Positions 10,760 through 20,945 of a stretch of 64,000 nucleotides of DNA are shown here, in pieces (the stretch's first letter is position 1; each line of letters begins with the position of its first letter). A program made the position numbers and the translations under genes. The DNA is taken from positions 2,532,501 to 2,596,500 of the forward strand of contig JACONQ010000013.1 of the NCBI GenBank assembly GCA_014281115.1, given 5' to 3'. This DNA comes from Laburnicola sp. R22_1. Taxonomy: Eukaryota; Ascomycota; Dothideomycetes; Pleosporales; Didymosphaeriaceae. Below the pieces are notes generated by a model. It ran no database searches, had not been told where the DNA came from, and saw only the letters and a program-made list of their open reading frames with translations.

Positions 10760-13700
10760 TCTAGATTATAACTTTATATTTTATACTTCTAGTTAAATTA
10801 TATAAGTCTTAGAATTATCTAGATAAGTAGGTGCCTTACGTATATGCTTTGTAGTAATAATATTATCTTGTAAGAAATTTAGATTATATTAATACACCGT
10901 ATTATTATTACGTTAATTAGGTATATAGCCTTTAATCTTAGTAGCCAACTAACTAGTAGCGTCTTACTATATAGACAATAGATAATAATTTCTTATTATA
11001 GAATATCTTATAAGATAATCTACTATAGTATTAGATTTAATAAATTTATTAACTTTGTTAAGTAAGTTAATTAACTTACCCCCTACTAATAGCTTTATTA
11101 AGGGCGTTAGTATAACTAATAGTACTATAATTATAGTGGTTTTATTATGTATACATTGCTAACGTGTTGTTATAAGCTTATTAATAAAAATATTATTATT
11201 ATTATTATAAGTCTCTAGAATATTTATTAGCTTAATTACCTTCTCGATTATATTATTATTAGTATAGTCATTACAATCTTTATAAAAGGTTAATATATTA
11301 AACACAATATCGTAGGTACAAATAATACGATTCATTATAGGTAGCTAGATCCTAAAGACATTTATACTATTATAGCCTATAAGATAACTAATTAGAGCGC
11401 GTAAGACTATCTTTACTTTACATAACAGGTGTTTATTAAGAATATACACGTAATAGCCAATTAAACAGAAATGGCTAGTCACTAGTTTCTTACCCCAGAC
11501 AACCTTATATAGCGTACGCTAGTTAAGAATCGCTATTAGCGTTTAATTAATTAAGTATGCTGTCGTCTTTATTATTTTATTTAATAGTCACTCTAGCAAA
11601 TTACTCTATAGACGTAAAGCTTATGCCTTTATTATAATAACTTTGCTAGCAATCTCTACTTCTTTATTCTAAGCTAGCGTATTTAAAACGCAAAGCTTAA
11701 AGCGTATATCTAGATTAGTACAAAGTTACTCTATAAAGTAGATAATACTACACTTTACGTTAAGCTTAAGAGCGATAATATTATAGTTATATTAACGCTA
11801 GATCTGTTATATAAGATTTTAGAGCCAGTAATAGAGTTAAGCCTTCGACTTTATTATAAAGGTATTAGCCTCATACTAATAAGAGTACTAATAGACAGTA
11901 TAAATACCCTATTTGTCTCTATTATAGCACAACTCTTCTTATTATTATAGTTATATAATATTAACTAAGATTTAGTAGAAAGAATAAATAGCGTCTTATA
12001 GTGTATAGTAAAAAACCTATTTTATAAGTTTTAACTTTGTACAAATTTAATAAAAATCTTATTATAGTAAATCTATTAGGTTTATCTTTATACTATTAAT
12101 ATTATTAGATAGGTAATTAATAACTTTGCAGCCTAAATGGCCCTAGATCTAATAAGTAAGTTTTAAAGAAATCTCTTAAGTCTTTAAAGTAGTTAATAGG
12201 TGGGTAGCTATTACAATTAAGAATAACTTTAATAGATAACGTAATATATTAGCGTTAACTAGCTAGTAGTCCTTATAATACTCTAGGTAAGTAATAACAC
12301 TATCTTTATTATATAGCGCATCTCCGCCTAAGTTAAAATAAATTCTAATATCTTAATAACGTCCTAGTCTAATAACGCTAGTGATAAAGCCGCGTATAAG
12401 AGCTCTGTAAGAAATCTATAAAGGTGTTAGTCTATTTAGCGTGTTGGCTATAAGGGTAATCTTGTCCCAAGCCTCGATTTTGTATTAGTATTTATCTACG
12501 CTAATTGTTATACTAGTATTCTTAACGCGCTTCTACTTTTAGCCTACTTAGTTATGAGAATTAATAATGTGGATGTTAGAGTTAGGATTAATAATCTATT
12601 AGTCTTATAGTAATATAGTATTATTATTAATTACTATAATAGTTAGATTAAAATTATTATTAGTAGATCGCTTCTCTAAGACGCTATTAGATTGCACATT
12701 TGGTGTAATTATTGCTATATTATAGAGATTATAGGCAAAGGTAGCTCTACTATAGCTAGGTAGATTGCTATTATCTAGTTAAATTATCGCAGTTGTTATA
12801 GGCGTTAGAGGTATTAAAGATACTAACTTTAATAAAAGAGACTTATTTATTCTATTAACTACTCGCTATACTTACTTAAGCAGTTTTTTATTTTATAACA
12901 CTTAATCTATACGATAATAAATAGTAGGATCTTTACAAAAGTTATATGAATAATAAGAACTATTCTTATTAAGATAGTAATATTATCCAAATTAGTGTAT
13001 TAAGCCGTAGAGATAAGTTAGTGTAGTAGTCTTGTTGTTTACTTTATTATCGCTCTGAGTCTTTGCTACGCCCAGATTGCTAGCCATACTTATAAGCTTT
13101 TAAGATAATAGTTAAACTTAATAATAGTACGTTATATATATAGCGACGTAGTTCTCTAGTGTTACTATCTCTATGTTCTTATTCTCCTAGTTAAATAGCT
13201 CAATAAGCTTAGGTGTAGCGTAGTTAGAATCCACGTCTTTAATTGCCTATAAGAAATTCTTCTACGCGCGCGTGTCTTTAATATTAGGCAGATTAATCTT
13301 TATATATTAATTAGTTATCTTAACCCATGAGCGTAACTAGTCTTTAATATTACGCGACTTTAGTAGGACACAAAGACGCTTATATTTATTAATTAGATTA
13401 TATTAGTAAACTACTATTAATAGCGTAAGATATGCCTTAAGGGTAATAAGCCGCATATATAGCGTGTCTTTGTCTTATATTAGATAAATATAACGCTTAT
13501 TAATTATCTTACTAATCTCTATATTTAGGTTTTAAAGGCCCTACTTCTTTCTATTATAACTAGTAAGGTGCTTATTGTAACAATTATATACAAAATAATA
13601 GTGTTGGAATTTAATATCGCTAATATTAGTATTAAGATAGTGCTTGCCAGTCTCCTTATCGACTTTATAAGGGTGCGCTATAGGCTCTATAGGCTTTATT

Positions 13701-13858
13701 AACTCTAGCAAATTAGCTATAGTAATGTCTAGATTATAGTACTACTAAAGCTCTTATTATTGTACTGCGTCTTTGCGTAAATAGATCTATACCTACTAGT
13801 CCTTAGACTTACTAAGGATAACTATAATATGCATTATTATAAACTCTTCTATTGCCAT
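10760..13858 (-). pseudogene. Copia K polyprotein, Gag-protease-integrase part
   Basis: Starts at the ATG at 13858 (MAIEEFIIMHIIVILSKSKD). The Gag-like frame reads on through PIEPIAHPYKVDKETGKHYL (about 13640-13700) with TAA/TAG stops. Downstream sequence (about 13000-10760) should hold zinc knuckle, protease and integrase, but it is too degraded for me to place motifs. The order and the RT on the far side of pogo I support one polyprotein. Confidence 0.65.
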
Positions 13859-14038
13859 TATATTACTCGTCGCGAGAGTTATATGTGGGTATTACGAGAT
13901 TGTTTATATAAAATCGCTAACTTAATAGATTGTAGAATCGTTATTAGATTACTAGATTATTAGATTGTAAAATTATAAAAAGTCGTAAAGTTATTATAAA
14001 TAATTACAATTAAGTAAGCAGCCTTTAGTAGGTACAGA

Positions 14039-14051
14039 CTAGGCTTATAAC
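14039..14051 (-). other. Primer-binding site of copia K (half-tRNA-iMet type)
   Basis: Directly next to the LTR with no gap, the minus strand reads GTTATAAGCCTAG. Undoing two RIP-type changes gives GTTATGAGCCCAG, the complement of an initiator-methionine tRNA anticodon loop (..CTCATAAC). Copia and Ty5 are known to prime from this tRNA half. The same 13-mer lies at the PBS position of copia Q. Confidence 0.6.
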
Positions 14052-14204
14052 TGTTAGAGTATTAAGATTCTTAGTTAAAAGTTAAGGCAATTATTAATTA
14101 TAACTATTAAGCTATAGGAGCCCCGTATACTCCTAAGTAGAGCAGGGACCAAGGCGCTAACGTAATTATAGTACCGCTAATGTAATTACCTAAAATTTAT
14201 TATA
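14052..14204 (-). repeat. Copia K LTR (5' LTR in element sense)
   Basis: 153-bp direct repeat of 4963-5115, starting TGTTAGAGTA on the plus strand. It is followed by the target duplication GATTA. The two LTRs differ mainly by C/T and G/A changes. Confidence 0.85.
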
Positions 14205-14209
14205 GATTA

Positions 14210-15177
14210 TTTCTTTGGCGAATACAACTCTGTATGCCTTATAGAAGAAGTAGAAGAAGTCGCGCTTAGTAATAGATATAAGTCCTTGGCTATTATATAT
14301 AAATTTAGAGAGCTTTTGTATATATACAGCTAAAAGAAGCTTAAAAAGGTAGACATCTAGAGGCTATAGCATATAAGTTAAATGCGACGGGTAGATAGCT
14401 AGAAGAATTCGATTTTAATTGCAGAACTTAATAAACTCCATAGTAACGTATGAGCCATGTCTATTAAGAATTAGAAGTTAATAGTCGCGCTTTGCCTTCT
14501 TCTTAGTCTTCTCTTAAAAGTACCTCTTAAGCCAGGCAATCCCAAGTTCGTTATTTGTCCATCTAGATAGTAATGAGGCGAAAAAGGCCTAGTGCTCTTA
14601 AGAATTAAAATCTTATAGCCATGTATCCTAGATATTACCAGAAGCCGCCTAATATATTAGGGCAGATTTAAGAGAGCTACTATCGGCGTATATATAAGCT
14701 ATCGTCGTTATCCACTCTCTATTGCCATCCTAGAGTACTTGCTTAACGCCTCCTTGCTCATATTGCTATCGAGAGAACACGCGCTTTATTTTTAACACTA
14801 CTCTAATTAAGAAGCGCTTCTTATCTATACTATATATATTTAACGATACGATATTGTACTACTTAATCTTATCGTCTAAAAGCTTAAAATAGAGGGCGTA
14901 TTTAAAGGCTAAATCGGCTTTGTAGCGCTGACTATTAATGCCAAATATCCATTATAATATAAGGTTAATTTAATGCCGCGCAATATAGCAATTAACCTAG
15001 TAATTTTCTAGCTCTTAATATGCTATTTCTCTAGCGAAATTTGGTATTATTTCTTTTATAGAGGGTAGGCCTTGTACACACAGCTTATTAATATACTATA
15101 GTAGCTATTTTTTCTATGTATTATTAAGGAGTCGTTTTTTTTCGGCCCGAGTTGCATAGGTGCCCTGAACCCCTTAG
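14210..15177 (-). pseudogene. Transposase of B, middle fragment (HTH end to third catalytic block)
   Basis: Begins (high end) with GVQGTYATRAEKKRLLN, continuing the helix-turn-helix of the N-terminal piece at 20495. Then INKLCVQGLPSIKEII (about 15060) and the catalytic core, with LLLILNRHGSYVTMEF (about 14430-14475) and a degraded third block (PLDVYLFKLL, about 14340). It stops at the copia K insertion. Stops are TAA/TAG. Confidence 0.82.
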
Positions 15178-15299
15178 TACAGTACTAAGCCAAAAGTCTG
15201 TTCCCTGCAGGGGTAAGCGAGGTTCGCCATCATTACCACCCCGTCGCGCAGAGCGCTCCGGCACCCCCAATATTGCTCCCGGAGAGTTGATAATTGATA

Positions 15300-17170
15300 A
15301 CGTACTTTGCACTCGAGTCGGACACTCCATCGAGTCGGACACTTTGCCAAGACCCCACCAAGTTCTGTACTATTCACGATAGTATAGAGTTAACATAAAC
15401 TATTTTCAATAGTCTAAATAGGCTAAACTATTTAGAATCTACTTCTATAAGCTGCCTACAGGTTTTTTTATTGTGCCCAGGCTTGCCGCAGCGTCCACAG
15501 CGCCGTTAAGCGGATTCGCCTCCATTAGTGCGCACCCTCTTCTTTGCCTTCTTGCCATCACTACGCACCCCAAAGTCCTTTAGAGTAGCCAGTCGCTGGT
15601 CCTCTTCAACTGTAAGGACTCCTTCTTGCTGCAATCGCTTTCTTTTATATGATTTACGTCGTGTGGCGGCCTTATTAGCAGCTTGAAGTTCGGCGTTGCG
15701 TTTAGTCATCAACACCAAAGAATGCCCTATTAGCTTGGCGCCTTTGACGAGCTTTTCCACCGCCTCAACCATATAAGTTGGGGAACTATTCACATGCCTT
15801 TGAATCCTCTGCTTAACTAGCGTCGATTGCGACCTAAGTTCTGTACTATTTCGCGGAGTTTGCGACTCCTATGTACTATCGCGAATAGTACAAAGTGGAG
15901 GCGTACGCAGGCGGACGTCAAGCTGCGATATCACAGCTTCTAGGTTGTGGGGCACTAGGCCAGCACCTCGAAAGCCTCCTTTAATATTACTTTCAGTAAA
16001 CGAAGCCTTAAAAGCAGCAATAAAGCAAGGCAGGAACTCAATTTTAGTAATGTGCGTGATGTGGTTGCGCATCAAATCCTCAGCTTGGCGCCCATACGCC
16101 TTTTTTAAAGGCGCGAAACAGCCCACATTAAGTGGCTGCAAGAGGTGCGACGAATGCGAGGGCATACAGAGAGTAACAATATTGCTCTTCTTGCAGTAAT
16201 CCTAGAATTCGAGCGAGTTGTGACTTTCGTGGCCATCGATAATGAGCAAACGTGCTCCACTAGTAGTACGCCTCTTTGTATGCTTATTAAAGTGCTTCAG
16301 CCATTGCAGACTAAGCTTATTTGTCATCTAGCCGTTCTCAGAGACTGCAATAACCCAATCATGAGGTAGATCCTTCTCCTTATACCAGGCAGAGAGGTGG
16401 TGCTTGCCCCCAAAGATAATAAAGGGTGGGATCCACCAACCTATCGCGTTAATGCCTTAGATGACTGTTGTCCACTCCCTATTGCCCTGCTGCACCTGCT
16501 TTAGCCGTCCTCGACGCTCAGAGCCTGTGACTACTACTCCAGTCAATATCATGCCTATTATAAAGCCTGCTTCATCAAAATTGTAGGTGTCCTCGTCCAG
16601 AATACCATGTTTGGCCTTCATGTTCTCCACAAGCTGGAACCAGTCTTGTATCACCTCAGGATCCTCCTAGAGAGCTCTCTTATAGTCGTACTTTCGATTG
16701 AACTTGACTTTAAGCTCTAGCTAGCGCTTAACAAAGTCATAAGGCCACCTCTAGCCAACTGGCTTATAGTGGCGTGTAGCTAGTAAAGAATCAGCCATAT
16801 CTTTTATAGCATCGAGCCAAGGCAGAAATCCTCGCGCGTCTAGGTCGAGTATATGCTCCACAATCGCCTGCTCCTCTCTTATAGTAAGTCTCATTTTGTT
16901 GGGTGCGCAGTCGCGTCTAAACGTCTTTCCAGCGCGTTAGTCGCTAAGTGTACTTTAAGAGACGTTGTAGATAGCTGCAGCGCGTCGCTAAGAGAGTGTT
17001 GCGTCTTATTCAATAGCCTGGATTGCAAGCTGTATACGCGCTTCTTTTAACGCCAGTAGTTTGTTGTGTGGTTGAGGCATCGCGTTATACTATTGCTAAT
17101 AGTACGTTTTGGTGGGGTCTTGGCAAAGTGTCCGACTCGATGAAGTGTCCGACTCGAGTGCAAAGTACGT
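15300..17170 (-). mobile_element. Pogo-type transposon E (CCHC lineage), 1871 bp, lightly mutated
   Basis: TIRs of about 62 bp are almost identical at both ends and contain CGAGTCGGACAC twice, 17 bp apart. TA duplications are at 15298-15299 and 17171-17172, inside the Tc1-like element. RIP is light: the transposase has about a dozen in-frame stops and no frameshift, so this is among the youngest insertions here. The inserted element sits just outside the C-terminal end of the Tc1 transposase. Confidence 0.93.
15428..17080 (-). pseudogene. Pogo-type transposase of E, one frame, about 12 nonsense codons
   Basis: 550 codons from the ATG at 17080 (MPQPHNKLLALKEARIQLAI) to a TAG at 15428. The whole protein lies in a single frame; every internal stop is TAG or TAA at a likely Gln or Trp codon. 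Domains: N-terminal HTH; CENP-B-type HTH (EEQAIVEHILDLDARG, about 16850); first catalytic block YNFDEAGFIIG (about 16575); second LLIIDGHESH (about 16235, Asp kept); third LLQPLNVGCF, with Asn for Asp (about 16130); basic region (about 15640); zinc knuckle CGRCGKPGHNKKTC (about 15463-15505). The zinc knuckle should bind nucleic acid. Confidence 0.9.
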
Positions 17171-17201
17171 TATAGAGATAATTATTTAATTAATATTTTG
17201 T

Positions 17202-18260
17202 TTAATACCCGCGCGCACGCTAGAGAGCAAGTAGGCGGCGCGGCATACTAAGTATAAGCTTGCGAATTAGTGAATTAGAGATCCTACGCCAGCAATCTTT
17301 TAACGCCGCGCAGAAGATCTTAAAGTCCTTATCGCTGTCGCTAAGGTCGCCTATATTAGGGTAACGCTTATAGAGTTCTCTCTTAAGGAACCACTAGAGA
17401 TATTCGATAGGGTTAATATTAGGGGAATAACGCGGCCACTTAATTAGTTATATGCCGTGTTCCGCCAAAAAATTAAGCAACTATCGCACTCTATAGATAG
17501 GCGCATTGTTGTGTATATAGATATCTCCTATATAATAATTATAGAGGAGTTCTTTACGTAGAGCTTTAATATAACTTTATGCGCTGTATCCTTTGCAATG
17601 AGCTGCTAGATCCCTAGGCATAATTACTAAGGGACTCCGCCAAACCCGCCCTCTCTAATTAAGCCAGATACTCGCCCACACTATTGCCGTGCAAGATCTT
17701 AATATAACTATCTCCTTAATTATCTTATATTTCTATTTCTTGTGTAGGAGGCGAAAAACCTATGTAGATGTGCTACTAGAGCGTCTTTAAATAGAGCACT
17801 TATCTAAGAACTGGAAGGACTGTTCGCGCTAATCCTAATTGCGATATTCCTATTCGAATTAACGCCTCTCCTAGGCCACCGCGCGAGTAATCTTAGGCTT
17901 CCGCGCTGCCTAGAAGTTAGTTAGGCTCTCTGCCTTTAATGCGCAATATGCAGTTGTTTAAAAGATGCGGCAAAGAGAGGCCTTATAGAGGAGGGCTAGG
18001 TATTTAATCCTTAAGTTTTTTTGTGCCTCTTAATAGAGTACACGCTTGTTATATATATTAAGCGCCTAGGGACGCCCTAATTAAGGCCGCGATTAATTGT
18101 GGTATTATTCTCTATATCTCTAAAGTGTTTTGTTAATACAGCGACGCGTACAGTTAAACTCCTTAACTAACTCCTGCGATAACGCGCCCGCCTCACACTT
18201 CGCGATAATTAAATCCCATTGCTAGACAGATAATTCGGCATTGCAGCGACAATTTCCTAA
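17202..18260 (-). pseudogene. Tc1-like DD34E transposase (degenerate)
   Basis: Reading from about 18260: an HTH (QWDLIIAKCEAGALSQELVK, about 18190), then RPRALN-type linker sequence (about 18060) and the catalytic core. The second catalytic block is HNNAPIY where Tc1 proteins have QDNAPIH (about 17500); Asp has become Asn. The third, YSPNINPIEYL (about 17410), keeps its Glu. The C-terminus is KRELYKRYPNIGDL, and the likely stop is TAA at 17202. Stops are TAA/TAG. The exact start is not clear. Confidence 0.85.
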
Positions 18261-18378
18261 AATTTCTACACTAAAAGAGCTTCTATTAGTGGAGTAATAT
18301 AGTGTTAAAAATAGGGTGTTGGTGTTAGTGTACGCGCGTTAGCGTGTTAGGGGAACAGACTTTTGGCTTGGCACTGTA

Positions 18379-20492
18379 CTGTTCCGACCTGGCTCGTGCC
18401 CCGCCCGGGCTCGTGCCCCTAGCCACCCTACTAACACGTCCATCTCATTATTTTCAACACGCGATAACTTAACTACCATGGCTAATTAACAAGACGATTA
18501 TAGAATATAAATCGCGTGAACCTAGAGATAATAATACGCTTAAAAATATTGCAGAAAAACATAGTATTGATTGCTTAACGCTAGGGAGAAGGTGTAAGGG
18601 CGCGATAAGCTTCTGGTAGGATAGGTACGCGTCTTAGCAACTACTTAGCCCATAATAAGAGGAGGGACTCGTTAAGTATATTAGAGAGCTTATAGCTCGT
18701 AAACTACCTCCTATAAGAGCTATAATCTAAAATTTTGCGTTAAATATATTAAAAAAGCACGTTGGCAAGAACTAGATTTCGCGCTTTATTAACTATAACC
18801 ACAACTATCTTATCTCTAAATAGAGCGCTGGTATAGACGTTATACGCTATTAAGCTAACGCTTATTATAAGTATAAGTTGTACTTTAAGCTACTATATTA
18901 TAAGATTGTTTAGTATAAGGTTTAGCCTTATAATACATATAATATAAATAAAAAGGACTCTATAATTAGCGTTATGAGGGGCTTAAAACAGGTGTTTAGT
19001 TAGCTTTAATAGAAGCAAAAGAGAGTGTAAGCATTACTCTAAGATAGCTTATAAGAGTGGGTAACACTTATGGCAACTATTTACGCAAATAGAAGTACTT
19101 TACTACTAGTCCTTATATACTTATTAGTAAATAGTATACTATAAGCCTTATAGGTAGATAAGTTTAAAGCTAGAAATTACGACGTATTTGTAAGCTCCTT
19201 ACTAACAGAATAGACAAATAATAATATTGGTTTAGCCTGGCTTAAGTAGGTGTAATTATAAAACAAAGCAGAAAGCACGGCTACAAAGAGACTAGCGCCT
19301 CCTTATACTTAATAGCCATGGTAGTTACCTCTTAATAGACTTTATTAAATTCTGCGAAGCTTACTATATACTACTGGTCGTGTTTTCCCCTTATTCTACT
19401 CACACACTTTAGCCTATTAATATTATTTGCTTTAAACCTCTCTTAAGTAACTACTCTACTAAGCTCTCTACCTATCTCTTTAAGACCTAAGGGTTGCTAG
19501 CTGTCTAGAAAGGAGACTTCTTCTTACTATTCTAGAGAGCGTGGCAGTCTATATTTATAATAGATCTTGTCTATAAGGCTTTTAAAGCTACTAGTATATG
19601 CCCTATAGACGCTAATATTATACTTAAGCGCTTTAGTAAACGAGGCAATAAAAGTAAGCAATTGCCCTTAGCGCTCTTACTAACTAACTAGTGTTGGATA
19701 GAGCGCCTTGTACGCTCTATAGTAAAGAATACTATAGCGAAGAAGTCTAAGTTGCTCTCCCAAACGCTCTACTAGCTTTAAGTTTAAAATAAGGTATTGC
19801 AGTATAAGAATAATAGCCTAAGAAAGACGCTTACTATAAAGAAGAAGCGCAAGAACGCTAAAAAGCCTCTTAACTTACAGCGCAAGGAGGAATACTATAG
19901 TAGTACTACCTTTTAGTTACCCTCTAAGGTTAAGAAAGCACGTAAGCGTAAGGCAGAAAAATAATACTAAAAAGAGTAGAAGAGAGCTGCAAAAGTAAGT
20001 AGAAAGAAGCTTTAGACTGCTACTAAGTTACTTTAAGAGTAAGAGAAAGAGGAGCGTTGTGTGGCTTAATAGAAAGCTAAGGAAGTGCGAGATTAGATAA
20101 AGGCTAAATAGGCAGCTGCTTAGGCAGCTAGAAAAGCGACTTAAAATACCTAGTAAGTCTTTATAATTATCTAAATAGGTAAGTGTAAAGCTTTAAAAGC
20201 ACCTCTAATAAAGCGTAAGCTAAAACAACCTAAAGGTAGTATTGCAGCTTGCGCGGCGTCCCTAGAAGCTGCACTAGCTACTCTACCTAAACTTAACTCC
20301 TATGGCCACACTATCTAAACTATAGCTAAGTATAGATAGTACAAAGTAATCGAATTCCTTTATAGAGTAGCTATAATAAAAAATCTCGCGATAATATCTT
20401 TCGTAGGTATTATAACAGCCTCATTTTTATAGTAGTAAGCATGTTAGTAATGGAACACAAGCCTAGGCGGGGCATAAGCCAGATTAGTATAG
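18379..20492 (+). mobile_element. Pogo/Fot1-like transposon D (2114 bp)
   Basis: TIRs pair CTGTTCCGACCTGGCTCGTG with CTATACTAATCTGGCTTATG (differences mostly RIP-type). GGCTCGTGCCCC occurs twice, 17 bp apart, in the left TIR. TA duplications are at 18377-18378 (shared with the Tc1-like element) and 20493-20494. The element is inserted in pogo B: the host frame RLSKRY / GVQGT rejoins when D and the Tc1 element are removed. Confidence 0.88.
18478..20430 (+). pseudogene. Pogo-type transposase of D
   Basis: The family start ATG is at 18478, but a small deletion just after it shifts the frame; the main frame begins INKTIIEYKSRE. HTH (NIAEKHSIDCLTLGRR, about 18540); LVKYIRELIARKLPPIRAII (about 18670); core with YNINKKDSIISV (about 18945); second block LLILNSHGSYLLIDFI (about 19300), whose first bases carry Asn for Asp; third LQPINIICFKPL (about 19410); long Lys/Arg/Ala tail to about 20430. 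Stops are TAA/TAG. Confidence 0.82.
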
Positions 20493-20494
20493 TA

Positions 20495-20612
20495 GCGCTT
20501 TGAGAGTCGCAACTACTTAACGCCGTACTTTTGAGCAACCTAGAATATATTAGAACATTCTCCTAGCTCTAGGGATTTTAAAGCTTTAACAGCTGCGTTA
20601 ATTAGGTCTATA
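20495..20612 (-). pseudogene. Transposase of B, N-terminal fragment
   Basis: Encodes the first helices of the HTH: DLINAAVKALKSLELGE, then VAQKYGVK.LRLSKR. The start codon reads ATA (from ATG). The sequence is cut after the SKRY codons by pogo D and resumes at 15177. The right TIR of B (20660-20701) lies just upstream. Confidence 0.8.
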
Positions 20613-20703
20613 TTAGTAGAGTTATAAGGTGTTAACAATATATAATTTTTAGTATTAACTATGCGTTAAGTGGGGTCTGTGCGTTAAGTGGCCGAATATA
20701 GTA

Positions 20704-20751
20704 GGGACGTGTGCCAGGCGGTAAGCGACTCTAATATTAACATAGGTATCC
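20704..20751. other. 48-bp spacer between pogo B and pogo G
   Basis: The only stretch of this length between 1 and about 59,460 that I cannot give to an element. It lies between the right TA of B (20702-20703) and the left TA of G (20752-20753). It may be original genomic DNA at the nesting site, or a remnant of an older element. Confidence 0.5.
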
Positions 20752-20837
20752 TACTAAGACAGTTAGTGCACAGATACACTAACGCGCACCCTAACAAATA
20801 TACGACTTTAATTTTAACACGCCGCATCTCTACTAAT

Positions 20838-20943
20838 ATAGATCTAATTAAGGCTACAATTATTGCTATTAACTTATAAAACTCTAGAGAAACTTTCTTA
20901 TATTAAAAAGTTATAAAAGAATTTAGTGTTATATATTATAGGT
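20838..20943 (+). pseudogene. Transposase of G, N-terminal fragment
   Basis: Begins NIDLIKATIIAINL with the start codon as ATA (from ATG at 20838), then ETFLY.KVIKEFSVIYYR, the first helices of the HTH. It is cut by pogo H at the TA 20944-20945. Confidence 0.75.
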
Positions 20944-20945
20944 TA

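Larger units (their letters stand above)
4963..14204 (-). mobile_element. Ty1/copia LTR retrotransposon K (5435 bp without nested elements)
   Basis: Two 153-bp direct repeats (4963-5115 and 14052-14204) flank the element. The target duplication is AATTA at 4958-4962 and GATTA at 14205-14209; the single difference is the G-to-A expected from RIP. It is inserted in pogo B. The element holds pogo I (6952-10756), which splits the polyprotein between its integrase side and the reverse transcriptase. Gag lies at the high-coordinate end and RT/RNase H at the low end, the copia order on the minus strand. Confidence 0.88.
15180..18376 (-). mobile_element. Tc1-like (DD34E-type) transposon, 1324 bp without nested E
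   Basis: Inverted ends of about 26 bp (CAGTRCYAAGCCAAAAGTCT then GTTCCC) lie at 15180-15205 and 18351-18376. TA duplications are at 15178-15179 and 18377-18378; the right one is shared with pogo D. The size without E is typical for Tc1-like elements. RIP is heavy in the coding part, but the left 120 bp and the right about 40 bp are nearly unmutated. Confidence 0.9.
4004..20701 (-). mobile_element. Pogo/Fot1-like transposon B, 2136 bp, split by two insertion blocks
   Basis: TIRs at both ends share ATTCGGCCAC(T/C)(T/C)AACGCAC and contain the motif ACTCAACGCACAG twice, 18 bp apart. TA duplications lie at 4002-4003 and 20702-20703. The element survives as three pieces: 4004-4962, 14210-15177 and 20495-20701. 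Removing copia K with its 5-bp duplication and the D/Tc1 block restores a 2136-bp element, normal for this family, and restores the transposase frame across both junctions. Confidence 0.88.

Noticed and set aside
15124..15382. Overlapping short open frames on both strands around the Tc1 and E left ends
   Set aside because: They lie in non-mutated TIR sequence, so they are open by chance. No motif, and they overlap each other in several frames.
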